Source of the DNA: Astropecten irregularis
Lineage: Eukaryota; Echinodermata; Asteroidea; Paxillosida; Astropectinidae
Reading direction: 5' to 3'
DNA length: 64,000 bases
NCBI GenBank assembly: GCA_963971285.1
Contig: OZ020255.1
Location: 11,552,931 to 11,616,930 of the forward strand
The notes beneath the pieces are model-generated. The model did not search any database. It was not told the origin of the DNA and saw only the letters and a list, made by a program, of their open reading frames with translations. Numbering within the stretch: position 1 is the first letter of the stretch; each line of letters begins with the position of its first letter. A program made the position numbers and the translations under genes. Of the stretch, positions 25,101 through 37,100 are shown in pieces.

Positions 25101-28100
25101 ACTCACCCAGCAACTGCTTTCTCGAAACCCAAACATCATCAAACCCCAAGTCTGCGACGCTCATATATTAAACTTACACGTCTTGTTAATACTTCAGTGA
25201 CAGATTTTCTGGTCATTTGCCGCAAATGATAGCCGGACAAACAATACCCATGCTGCGCAAACATGTAAATGCAATAAAAATGTAAATGACGAGAGACGAA
25301 GACAATCTGCATTATGTCAATGCCTGTTTTTTCCCGCCTTTTTTCCCCCTTGAATTGATACATTTGTTGTTGACAGGAACTTATCAAGTGTAAATTGAAT
25401 CGATGTTTTTTTTTCTAGAGTGGTCCAACTTGAAATCAATAAAAACCTCACCAAAACAGCGTGGGTGAAATTTGTACAAGGCGACAATTACTATTGATTT
25501 GTTTAAACAGTGAGGATGGTTGAGTGACAATGTTTGTAGTTATTACTGGCTAAATACTGACAAAGCTAAAAAAAAAATTGTAAAAAGTCACATTTCTAAT
25601 TCTGGAGACAATTTCACTAACGCTTTGCAATCATCGCTAAAGCCCAAATCCATCGCTATTGAATGGAAAATTGCTTGCTACTTTGCATAGCAATTTTCAG
25701 GTTAGCAATGGATTTGGGCTTTAGTGATGATCGCAAAGCGTTTTAATAGTTAAAATTGGCCCCTGTCGTCCAAATAACTTTCAGCGAACACATAACCCCT
25801 ATGGAACATGATTGGTCATTCTATAAAAAATATCAATTCAAGTAATAAACCGCTGCAAACTGCTCATCGACCAATATAATGACCTGAAATACATAAAATG
25901 CTCAGAGTTAATAGGAGGGCCTCACGTTGCGATTCGAACACATATGTTCTTGTGTCATTTGGAGTTTGACAAAGATCCTGCTATGATCAAAGCATCAGTC
26001 AATTACTAACTTCAGAGCATTTAAAATATAAAATGTATGACTTAGTCACCACAAAAGGAATGACAGATTTGTTTTTCTTTTGGTCTGTGTCTGGAAGCAG
26101 GAAAAGAATGGTGGGGTGCTGTGGCCTAGTGGTCTGGCATGTCGAACTCAGTCTTGTGGTCAATCTACAGATTGTGGGTTCAAAACCAGCCATGGGTTAG
26201 GGCCTGTTTGTTTCACGCAAAGGATCATGAATTCTTCGGATCCGGATCCCATTTTAGCGTACCCTGCATAGGAGGTGGATCCGAAAAATGGGATCCGGAT
26301 CCGAGGATTTGTCTGAAACAAACAGGCCCTTAGTAGTGCTTGCGTCCTTGGGCAAGACGTTTTGTCACATATTGCTCCTCTTCACCCAGGTGTAATGTGG
26401 GTACCTGTGAGGGTAGAGATGGCTTTGTGGTTTGATTAGCCTCTGTGCGCTTTTAAGTATAGCCGGGGGGTTGTATACTCCCCAGGGAGTTGAGATGGTT
26501 TCAGGAATGTAAATTATGGCCCAATGACCAGGGATAATAATATGCGCGCCACGAGTGTCTTTGGACAGATGTGTGCGCAGAATAAATTTAGAATTATTAT
26601 TAATTCTTATAAGTGTCTTAAATGTCGTGCAAACATTGTGTATTAACTACCGCAATTCGCAAGCAGAGGGGACATTCTAATGCCATGGGTCACAGGCTTT
26701 GATGATTGCTAGCACAACATGACAAATGTAGATGTGTACATGTGCACTGGTGCTTTCAATTCATGCCGTTCGATTTCATCACATTTAAGGCGATGATCTG
26801 AGAGCGTGTCTCGCATTAAACCATGAAAATCTGTCTTGTTAGGAGTACACAGCCGCAGCTGTGTAAATTCTGGCTCCGATCAATTTCACAGCACGGAACC
26901 TAAGATATTGAACATTATGTTTACATTAAAGGTACAGTACAGGATTGGTAACATACTCAAACAGAAATGTTCACAGATTTACGTATAACTTTCAGGGTAT
27001 GAAGACGGTGCTGGTAGAAACATACCGTTGAAATATTTCTGCTTGCAATGGTGTATTCATTCAGAAATGAGTAAAACAAAGACCAAAAACAGTTTTGATC
27101 TCAGGATAAGATCAAAACCATTCTTTATGTTTTAGGCCAAAAAAAAATAAATTGAGTCGAGTTTGAGCTATTTTCTCATGATTCAGATGTCCGATTGAGC
27201 TCAAATGTTCACAGGTTCATCATTTCATGTACGTGATGGATCAGACAAAATTTCTTAGAGGTGCCTTGAAAAGACTGCATGGCCGGGGAAGAGACTGGCC
27301 GTTGCTAAAGCATGTTCGTTCGCACACTATGCGGCCCATGTTCACTCATTCTAGATCCATTCAATGAGGCAATGAGACTGCTCATGTGCCTTTGTTGATT
27401 TACATTTCCACAGAGTGTGTGGCCAGTAAAAACACCCTTTAATACATATTACAACCTATGCTGGTGAAATGACCAGGGCTACATTTTCAAGAAAAACTTT
27501 CATATAAAAAAAATTCAGTTTTAAAAAGCAGAAAAATACAGCATTTCAAGTAAACCAGAAATATTTTAACGGTGTGTTTCTACCAGCTTTATTGGGCAAG
27601 CCATTTTGTGCTAAGCAATTGTTTGTGCTATTAAAGCATCTCTATGAAATTGGCCCCATATCAGTAAGCTAATGCACTGATGTACTTATTTTTTATACAA
27701 ACCCCCTCACACGAAAAGAAAAAAGACACGAAAGATTGAAATGGGGAAAGACATCTATCTTTTGGTTCTTCCTTTTCAGCCTCAGGACAGTGAACCCAGT
27801 CACAACGGCCATCATCAACACATCAACACAACACCCATCTTCCTTTAGCACAATCTCTACCTGTCAAGTCAGATGACATGGCTGACCTGGTATTGAATCT
27901 CATTTTTCTCTCATATGCCAAGGAAGAACTTGACAGTATAACCCCCCTCTTTCCATCAAGCCCCGCCCACCGCCAGTCCTAGATTTCTTGTCATCAAACA
28001 CCTGGGGCCAATTTCATAGAGCTGCTTAGCACAAAACATTGCTTAGCACAAAAATAGCTTGCCCAATAAAACAAACCACCACTGAAAATTACATTTCATA

Positions 28101-31100
28101 TTCATGGTCTGCGAACAACATCCAAAGAACAATTGCAAGTGATACACAACACACAGAAATTTGGTTGTTAATTCTGTTTTTACTATTAAAGACAGAAATG
28201 TCATGCTTAGCGTATTTTTGTACTAAGCAGCTCTATGAAATTGGCCCAAACTATGCGTGTGCTAGCGCTAAAATAATGGCGGTGCAATACAATCTATTGA
28301 AGGGCACACCGAGCAGCAATCGACACGTTTATAATACTGTCCCGCTATGCCATTTGAGGAACTGCTGAAAAATGTCCCCGTTTAAAACATACCCACCTCT
28401 CTCGGCACGACTGTTAACTGTACACATTTTTTTTTGGGGGGGGGGGGGGAGGGGGATTATAACGTATAGTCTTGCCAGAACACGCATTTATGTGCACGAC
28501 CTTAATGCTCTGGGGATGCAGTTTTCTCACTCAGTTAGAGGCTGAGCACGCCCGGCCCTGCATCGCAAAACCCGCGCAAAGATCAAGTTCATCTCGCGTC
28601 ACTCCAACTCATTCATGAACATGCACTTTATTGTCGTGCATGTAATTCTATCTCCAATACAAACACGAGTGCGCGGCGCCCTCTCAACTAAAGAGCATGC
28701 TTTTCTTTCTTTTTTTCTTTTTTTTCAATCGCGGCGTCTTCATACTACACTCAATATTGATAAATGAGACGCCATTTGGCAAATCTGGTTTTACGTTACC
28801 GGCTCTTAAAACGGGGAGGGTCGTGTATGCGTGCGTATGGACAGAAATGTGGAAATTACCAGGCATACACGGTTCAGGTTTCTGGTGGGTTTTTTTTTTT
28901 GGTCAACCCTCGGAGATTCAATATCTTTATTTGTGAAGTAATCTTTGTATCTGAAGTGAAATGCGTGACCAAGCAGTGCTTCAATATAATATGACGAATA
29001 TATTCATAAGGCCCCCAGTGTATAAGAATTACTTTCTACAGGGCCTAGGAGAATGAAAAGGACTTGTAGTGCAACACGTATTTACAAGGACTCAAGGAGT
29101 AATAATAAGGGCTTTGGGACCAAAATACAAGAGCAGAATCAGCCAAAAGCCATTCTCCTGTGCCTCAGGCATTAAACTTTAATGATTTACCAGGAATTTT
29201 CATTTGTGGACGTGGGTATACCTTGCAAACCTAAAGACTATCCTTTTTAAAGGTACAGTACAGGATTGGTAGCATACACAAACAGAAATGTTCACAGATT
29301 TATGTATAACTTTCAGGGTATGAAGATGGTGCTGGTAGAAACATACAATTAAAAATCTGAAATTATCCAGAAATTAGTCCAACAACAACCGAAAACAGTT
29401 TTGATCCTGGGGTGAGACTCCTGTGAATAGATTTGAAAATACCTTAAGCTTATTTCACTGTTTTTCTACAATTTCTGATGATGATATGAGCTTTTATTCC
29501 ATGACAAATCAAATTATGAACAGTCTGCAGCTGTTCAAGTCTATCACCTTCACCAATCCTATGTTATGCCTTTTAAGGTAATATCATACTTTGGTTTTTG
29601 TCAAAGAAATACATATTCATGGGCAAAAATATCAAGAAAGATACAGTAACAGTCATCTGTGAAAATTTTGGTCCCATAAGGTGCCCACTTTTTGAGAAAA
29701 CAATGAAAAACGACCACAGTATTTCTTAAGTCTTTTCTCTTTTATTTTTGATCTTTAAAAGGTCAAAAATAATTTTGGGCACTGGTTTTACTCTTTTCAG
29801 GATAAATACAGCATTACATATTTAAATGCAAAAAAAATTTTGTTTACGGTATGTTTAATAATAATAAAAATGCTTATATAGCGCTTTATACAAAAGTCTC
29901 AAAGCGCTTGACACCATAGTAAAAATAAGAACGATTAAAAATACAGAGCTAAAAGCACAGTATAAAATTAATAAATAAAATGATCACGGTAAAACTAGAA
30001 CCCCCCAAAATAGGAATTATAGGACAAGTTAAGATATTTCAGAGAATTAAACTACAACCAAACTTAGAAGGACAGGGCATATAAGACTGAAAAGAGTATG
30101 ACTATATACGACTAACATACACGACAATCCTATGGGAAAATGGTCTATGTTAAAAATACTAGGTAAAAGGCCAGGTAATAAGTTACACGAAATATTAATT
30201 TCAGCATTATCTGTCTAAAAACATATAATAAATTACATTTAAAAATATGTTTCTATCATCACCATCTTTATTTCCTGTAAGTTATAGGTAAATCTGTGAA
30301 GATTTCTGTTTTGGGTATGCAACCAAAGTATGATACTACCTTTAATAATAAGCCTAGTGCAGAAACATAACCCTAACCCTGCATGTAATGATTGAAATCA
30401 TAAACACGTGAAAATGGGGCCGATAAATATTGGAATTTCTTTGCCGTGATGATCATATCACCACAGAACACCTTGAAATTGTGCTCTTTGGCACGGTGGA
30501 AAAATCGGTAATATGCGATTCTGGTTTCCCGTGTTTGAATTCAGGCCTCGTCTTCCGACCGACGGAACCAGAGGCGCTGGGCAACTAAGCTGCTAATTTG
30601 CTGCCCGGCACGGAAAAAGCTTCGGCTCTGAAAACCACCCAGGGACGTAATGAAACCATTGGACTCTGAACATTTGCACTGATATGCTAAAGGAGACATA
30701 TATTGGATCCTGTGCGGTCGCTCATACCCTGCTGCACTTCTGAGGGGACAAACTGCACCCGAGGTTTAGCCAAGGGTACTATTAGTACAAAGCCAATGCT
30801 TATTAAAATAAGCGGCCATCCTAAAAAAAGCCAGCAATTGGAAAATGATGAACACGAATCCACGGCGAAGATGAATATTCTGGAGTTTAGTAGCTTGTTA
30901 GAATGGATGCAATGACAGTGTATAAGTAAGAGCACACACTAGCAACACAGACAACACCAGTGTGACAATGTGACAAAGACAAAAATGATGTTTTAAAAAA
31001 AGGAGAAAGGTACTTTGGACCATTACGCGGGGAAAAACACCCAAGAAAATGTATGCGCACCAGACTACCAGGCTCTGCTTGAACTGTTACCTCACACAGC

Positions 31101-34100
31101 CAACACAAACAGGAAAAAGGCCATGCCGCCATGTCTCCAAAAACACTTCAAGTCAAATAAGGAGACCAAGAAAAAAATAAAAATGAACATACGGCCGAAC
31201 CCCTGTAACCATCCCATTCTCTCTCTATCTTTTCCTTTCTGCTTAGTTTCCAGAAAAAAACACAACATATACTTGGCGCCGGCAGGCCAAATGCTATTAA
31301 TTTATTGCATGGAGTATAAATATTGGTTTATATACCTCATTGGCACAGGCAAGATGGAAGGGGGGGGGGAGGGGAAGGGGGTTGATTACTTTTTCTTCGA
31401 GCAGCAAGAGCGAGAGAGAGAGAGAGAGAGAGAGAGAGGTAAAAAGGGGGGAGGGGCATGGATGGAGGGTGATACTATTAAAGGGAGGGGGGTTCTGACT
31501 TGACAAAGATTATTGGTTGTAAGCACTTGAATATGAATCTGTAGAGCAAGTTTGGATGACCACCCCCCAAAAAAAAAAAAAAAATAAATAAATAATGAAT
31601 AAAATACAATAAGAATGTCTTTTTTTAATTATAACCGAGGATTCCCATAGGCTTGTGCACAAAACTTTACTTAACCTAATTCTAAACATCATCCACACCA
31701 ATGAACTTAAAAGTGACATATGTTTATACTGAAAGCATTCTCTGCCTTCTATTAAGATATGAACTATAAAATAATGTCTTGAAAAGGTAGCTGGTACCTT
31801 AGGGAGACATCGAAATGTCTCCCTAATTCCCGAATCCTGATGTCTCCCAAGTGTTCACTTTCAGATACTAACCTGTCTACCTAAAACCCTATTTATAAAA
31901 ATAATACCGGTAATAATTGTAATAATATCCCAATACAACAAGGTTGCCAGAAAAGATGCTGTAAGGCACATTTGTAGGGAAGAGGGAGAAAAAATTAGAA
32001 TTGAAGTCTACGTCCAACACTAGATAATGATCACTGACAGGAATTTACTGATTGAATACACGACCCAGCGTAATGTGCATAATACTACTCCTCTCGAGCA
32101 TCCACCCAATTTAAGGACCATGCCATAGGCAACTTGAAGGCAACCAAATACACAATACGTGAGAGGAAAATGTTGCAGGTAGACAAGTCATTTACTGATA
32201 GTTTATCACTGTCCCCAAGAAAATTACCAGTATATGAAAATTGAAAGATGGATGCTGTTTCATCTTGGAGATTGCCTCATGTGACAATGAAAGGCCTTTA
32301 TAGGCTGACCTGGGGCCAATTTCATAGAGCTGCTTAAAGCACCAAAATTTCATGAGGTTGGGGGGTCGGCGCGCATGCGCAAGTCTTCTTGCCCCAGGGC
32401 CCCAAAAAACCAGTACTCCGACGTGACTACAGATACAACATGGCTACTTGACAGTACTTTACCAGCTCGGAGCAGACGAAGTATATATCAGCGCGGACAT
32501 CCGGGTAATTTCAATCTCATAACTTGACAACCGATGAAAACTAACGTGTACATGGCGCAAGCTATGGACAAATCACGCACAAACCGCCCGTCGTCGAGAA
32601 TTGTTTCCGAATATTTTTGTCAAGAAACAAAAGTCGTGTTCTGTACGACTTTCATCATCAAGTCATAGTTTTTCCTTAGACAATAATCCTTCTTTGAAGT
32701 ACCCTATAATAAGATTAAACAATTCTGGCAGCTTTTTGTCTTAAAACCTGTACAAATTGATGCTTTGTTTTCATCGGCTCCAAGGTCGGTGAGTTGGAAT
32801 GACGTCACTCAGCGCTGATCTATTGAGTCGGTTGCCAACCCAAAGTGGACCTAAATATCAGCGAGACCCCTATCAGGCCCTCAGATCTGGACCAGCCGTG
32901 AATAGGGTGAGCGGTCATCATAGGAACACTTCACATTCATCAAAATTTTTAAAAATCATTGTGTATTAAAAACAAAGGAAGACAGAGACTTACGATATAG
33001 CTTCGATCATGTCCAGTCCCATCTCGACGCAGCAATGGGCGTGGTCCGGGCGGGGATCGGGCAGGCCCGACACACAGTAGTAGCAATCGCCCAAAATCTT
33101 GATCCTCAAACAGTGGTTTTCCTGGCAGATGACCAAAAAAGAAAAGAGAGAGAGATTTTAATACCAAATTAATTTCTTTGGCAATGGAAAAAAATAAATT
33201 CTACCGGGAAGGAAACATTTTCCAACACCAACTGAAATTCAAATCTCTGGACTTACTTCGTGGGAGCACAAAAACACACGAGGGCGCAATACTGATAAGT
33301 TTTACATACGTTATTATTTGCCACTAGTGATAGGCTAGAAAAACAAATAAAGAATAAAAAACCAAACTAAGTGGAGCCAAAGGCAAGATTAGGATTACAG
33401 TTACTATTTCATGCAAGAAGGTAGTTCGCCTTCAGTCAAACTTTAGATTTTTATTTACCTTCAAACAAAATTGGCGACCAGGGGCCAATTTCACGGCCCT
33501 GCTTAGCACAAAAATTTGCTAACCATGAAATTTCTGTCAGATTCCCTTGTGGTTATTTGATGATTATAATAAAAACATGATTAGCAACCAAATTTGTATG
33601 TGTTGTGTATCACTTGTCATTGTTCTTTGGCGGTTGTTCACTGACCATGAATATCAAATGGAATTTTTAATGGTGGTTTGTTTTATTGAGCAAGACATTT
33701 TTGTGCTAAGCAATTTGTTTGTGCTTAACAGGTCCATGAAATAAGCCATTTGCGAGATAAATCTGAATAGTATCTGGTACACAGGCTTCTTTCATTGCAT
33801 AGAAACACCTCAGTTTGAATTTCCCAGACTAAAGACTCTATTGCTATATCACATGATTCGGGGCAAGCTTTTGGTTAGTTACATAACAGACGTCTTGCAC
33901 CAGTGCACTGTTCATAATGGATAAGAATGGCACAAAGGAACCAGTCCATTCCAGAGATGGTTATCACTATGCAAAAGCTTGCCCCGAATCATGTGATGTA
34001 GCAACAGTCTTTAGTCTGGGAAATTCAAATTGGGGTGTTTATATGCAATGAAAGAAGTCTGTGTACCAGATACTATTCAGATTTAACTCGCAAATGGCTT

Positions 34101-37100
34101 ATTGGCCCCGGATGGCACTGTGAATTGGGTGAGGGTCAGAGGTCAAACCATCTTAAAGCCTGCCTGTGGATTGTATCTGTTTTAAATTTTACGGGTACAT
34201 TGGGGTACGATTTTCCTCTTTCTCTCAGCTTCATTTGTATTTTAAACAAATGCAACAACTGTAATGACAAATCACACTTTGGCCTGCAAAAATAAAAAAC
34301 TTGGCTCTGCGATAATTTCAACTGCGTTTTAACAAGGCATTTTTTGCAATGTGTGTAAAATATGGATTTGTAGGCATTATTCACAAAAATTACACGCTAT
34401 CCATCATAACACAATTGCTGTATACTGTCCTGACATTTAACGGCTGTCCACGGACCCATTTTAAAATGGTTGAAAAAACATTCCACTTTCCGAGCAGAAA
34501 GCATGTCAATTTACACATTTTGCGTCTGACCTGGATACAAAAATATCAGCCATTACCACAAAAAAAAGAAGAAGAAAGAAGCATACAAAATTTTAGCAGC
34601 TAGACGGAAAATTAGATTTTCTATTCATAAGAATAAGGTCAAGGACACAATGTTTTTCAGATTTTTAACAAAGATTGCTTAATGTGTGGCACAAAAAGGC
34701 CACTGGAGGAATGAATTGGTGAGAGCACAAAAGACATGCATCTGAGACAGACATCTGCTCTTAATGCTGTTCAACTGGGAAAGATCATGAAAGATTGAGT
34801 TACAAACTGCTGCTAACTGGTCAAGAACCACAATATTGACCTGGTATAATGCCCAGAGTTGGGAGGACATTTAGGCATTTAGGCTGTGAGGGACTGGTTG
34901 CTCCACAACATAGGGATGGAGGCATGAAATGCCTTGCTGTAGACTAGGCGCGGGCCAATATTTGTTAAGGGGGCTAGAAGAGCCAATTTTTTGGGGGCTA
35001 GAAGAGCCAATATTTGGGGGCTAGACCCTTCGCAGTTGACGTCATCTTCGAAGATTTGCTTCTCCTAAGTCTTATTAGGAGTAGAAAAACCACCTATAGC
35101 TACACAGCGTGTTTTTAAGTAAACTGGTGCGTAATAACTTAAAAGATCCAGTACCCAGTATTTTCCAGCATGTTTTCTTTTCAATTGCATTTTTGTTTGG
35201 GGGGAGGGGCTTGACACAGCTCCCCCGCCCCTTGTAAATTTGCGCATGCACTCCCTCCAGACCTATTTGTACTGTAAAAAGACCAACGGTCCTGATTCAG
35301 AATGAGGGACTAGTTTCTCGATGCCATATAAAGTGTGCTAGCATTAACATCCTATGGTAGACAAGGCACCCCCTCCGGACCTAAAGTTGTACTGTAAAAC
35401 GACCACCAGTATTTGTTAATAGGTATGCCTGGCTTTTCCACATGTTCTCAACACACACTGTAGTCCCCAACTCGGCAAAAAGATCTTGTAACGGGTGATT
35501 TGCAAAAACACAATCTAGTACAAAGCCCAGTCTTTTGGTGTTCTGTCAGCCAAGAACATTTCTGAAACTCCACACTCCCTTTGATCTCCCTTGCTAATCT
35601 TTTGTTCTTTTTTCCCCCTTTTTTGTCTCTATTTTTGCTCCTCATTTCCGCTTCACTTTTGTTCTCTCAAATGGCTTTCATGGCAGTTGAAGTTCCCTCC
35701 ATTTTGTTTTGTCCTTCTTGTATACCCATTTGTCCGTGTGTTTCATGCTTGCGTGCTTACTGTCTTTACCCGTCATTTGGTTTTATAACATTCGACTTGG
35801 AATCAAAAAACAGTCAGCCATGTTTATAATTGTTTAATTTTAGAAACTGCTTCAGCATTCTTTGCATTGATGAGTTTTATGAATTAATATATTTTGCAAT
35901 GTTGTAGCTATAAATACATTACAAAATGAGGGAATATTGGATATGCAGCACTATTAAATTGTCTCATTTTCCAAAGAGTGAACATTTAATCTTGGTGTTA
36001 GGAGAACCTGACTTGTTTCGATCTCAGCAGGATCTTTCTCAAAGGCTAAATGACGACATTTAATCTTGTCGAGTGCCTGTTTACCCTCACATACTGAAAC
36101 TGGGGGGCATTTTAATTGAGTTAAATACATTCAGCCCAGCGGATAGAATTTTCACTTAAATCTCAAGTGGATTGACTATTCTAAAGACATTCTCGTTCTG
36201 AAATCATAAAAATTATTCTCAATATAAGTAATAAACTACTGGAAACTGCTCATCAGCCAAAATAATGACCTGGAATGACCTGAAATTAAGTTAGGAGGGA
36301 CTGACGTGTTTTTATCATAGCAGGGCAATAACACCTTTGAATAAAATCTGAAAACATGTCTTCCTAACTACAAGCAAAATTAATTCTCTGTTAAAATCTT
36401 TGAGTTTCGAGTTTCACTTGGCGGAATTTGGGGAGAATGATAGTTGTGCAGTTTGTAAAATTAGGGTAACGTATGATTTATGATCTCACCTGCCAGCACA
36501 ATCTTCCATCGATATGTTAAATTGCAGAATCTGCAATTTTTACAGGATTCAAATCTGGAAGTTGATCACGTACGGTCTTTATAGTAGGACATATTGAAAA
36601 TCTTAAGGTCACAGGTTCCAAGTCTGTGGGCGTTTACGGAGGCTCAGGCTCTGTCTTAGGCTCCATTTTCATGAATCCATTCTGAAATAACGGGTATCAA
36701 AATAGAGGCTTTTGGCTGCGCAAGTGCACATCAAAAGTAGAATCTGTGGTTTGAAAAGGAAAACAGAGTTTCAGCTTCAATGAAAAACCACAACTTGTAT
36801 TTTCAGCATATGGATGAGAGAGTTGGAGCCTGAGCCTGAGCCCAAGCCTCCGTTTCGTAAATGCCCTACGGAACATTTTCCACCTCGTTCGAAAGGAGCA
36901 GTAGCCATTTTTACTCAGGAAAAAAAAAAAGCTTGCCAAAGTGGGATTCGAGCATGCGACCTCCTGCTTTACTAGATCAGAGGTCTTCACTAGGGAGCTT
37001 TAGATTGGTGTGAACGTGGACCTCGTTCACGTCGACCACAAACCTGAGAACGTCGTGCTGAACGTCAAAACTATACTTTGTGCGTCCTCGACTCACTCAG

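Larger units (their letters stand above)
16724..32993. other. Intron of ADCY5/6-like gene (16.3 kb)
   Basis: The largest complete intron. It contains hAT-like (16809), tRNA-SINE (17172, 18279, 26110), tandem-array (18810-19786), Penelope-like (22797), LINE (23100) and numerous A and B family elements. ORF-sized stretches at 20680-20997, 21764-22309, 25017-25387 and 30687-31503 show no family I recognise. Confidence 0.7.

Noticed and set aside
26112-26190. tRNA gene on the plus strand
   Set aside because: The cloverleaf does not close, and a known-looking SINE core follows after the MITE insertion.
31015-31503. 162-codon plus-strand ORF
   Set aside because: Its end is translated (GA)n and G runs, and the rest shows no family character.
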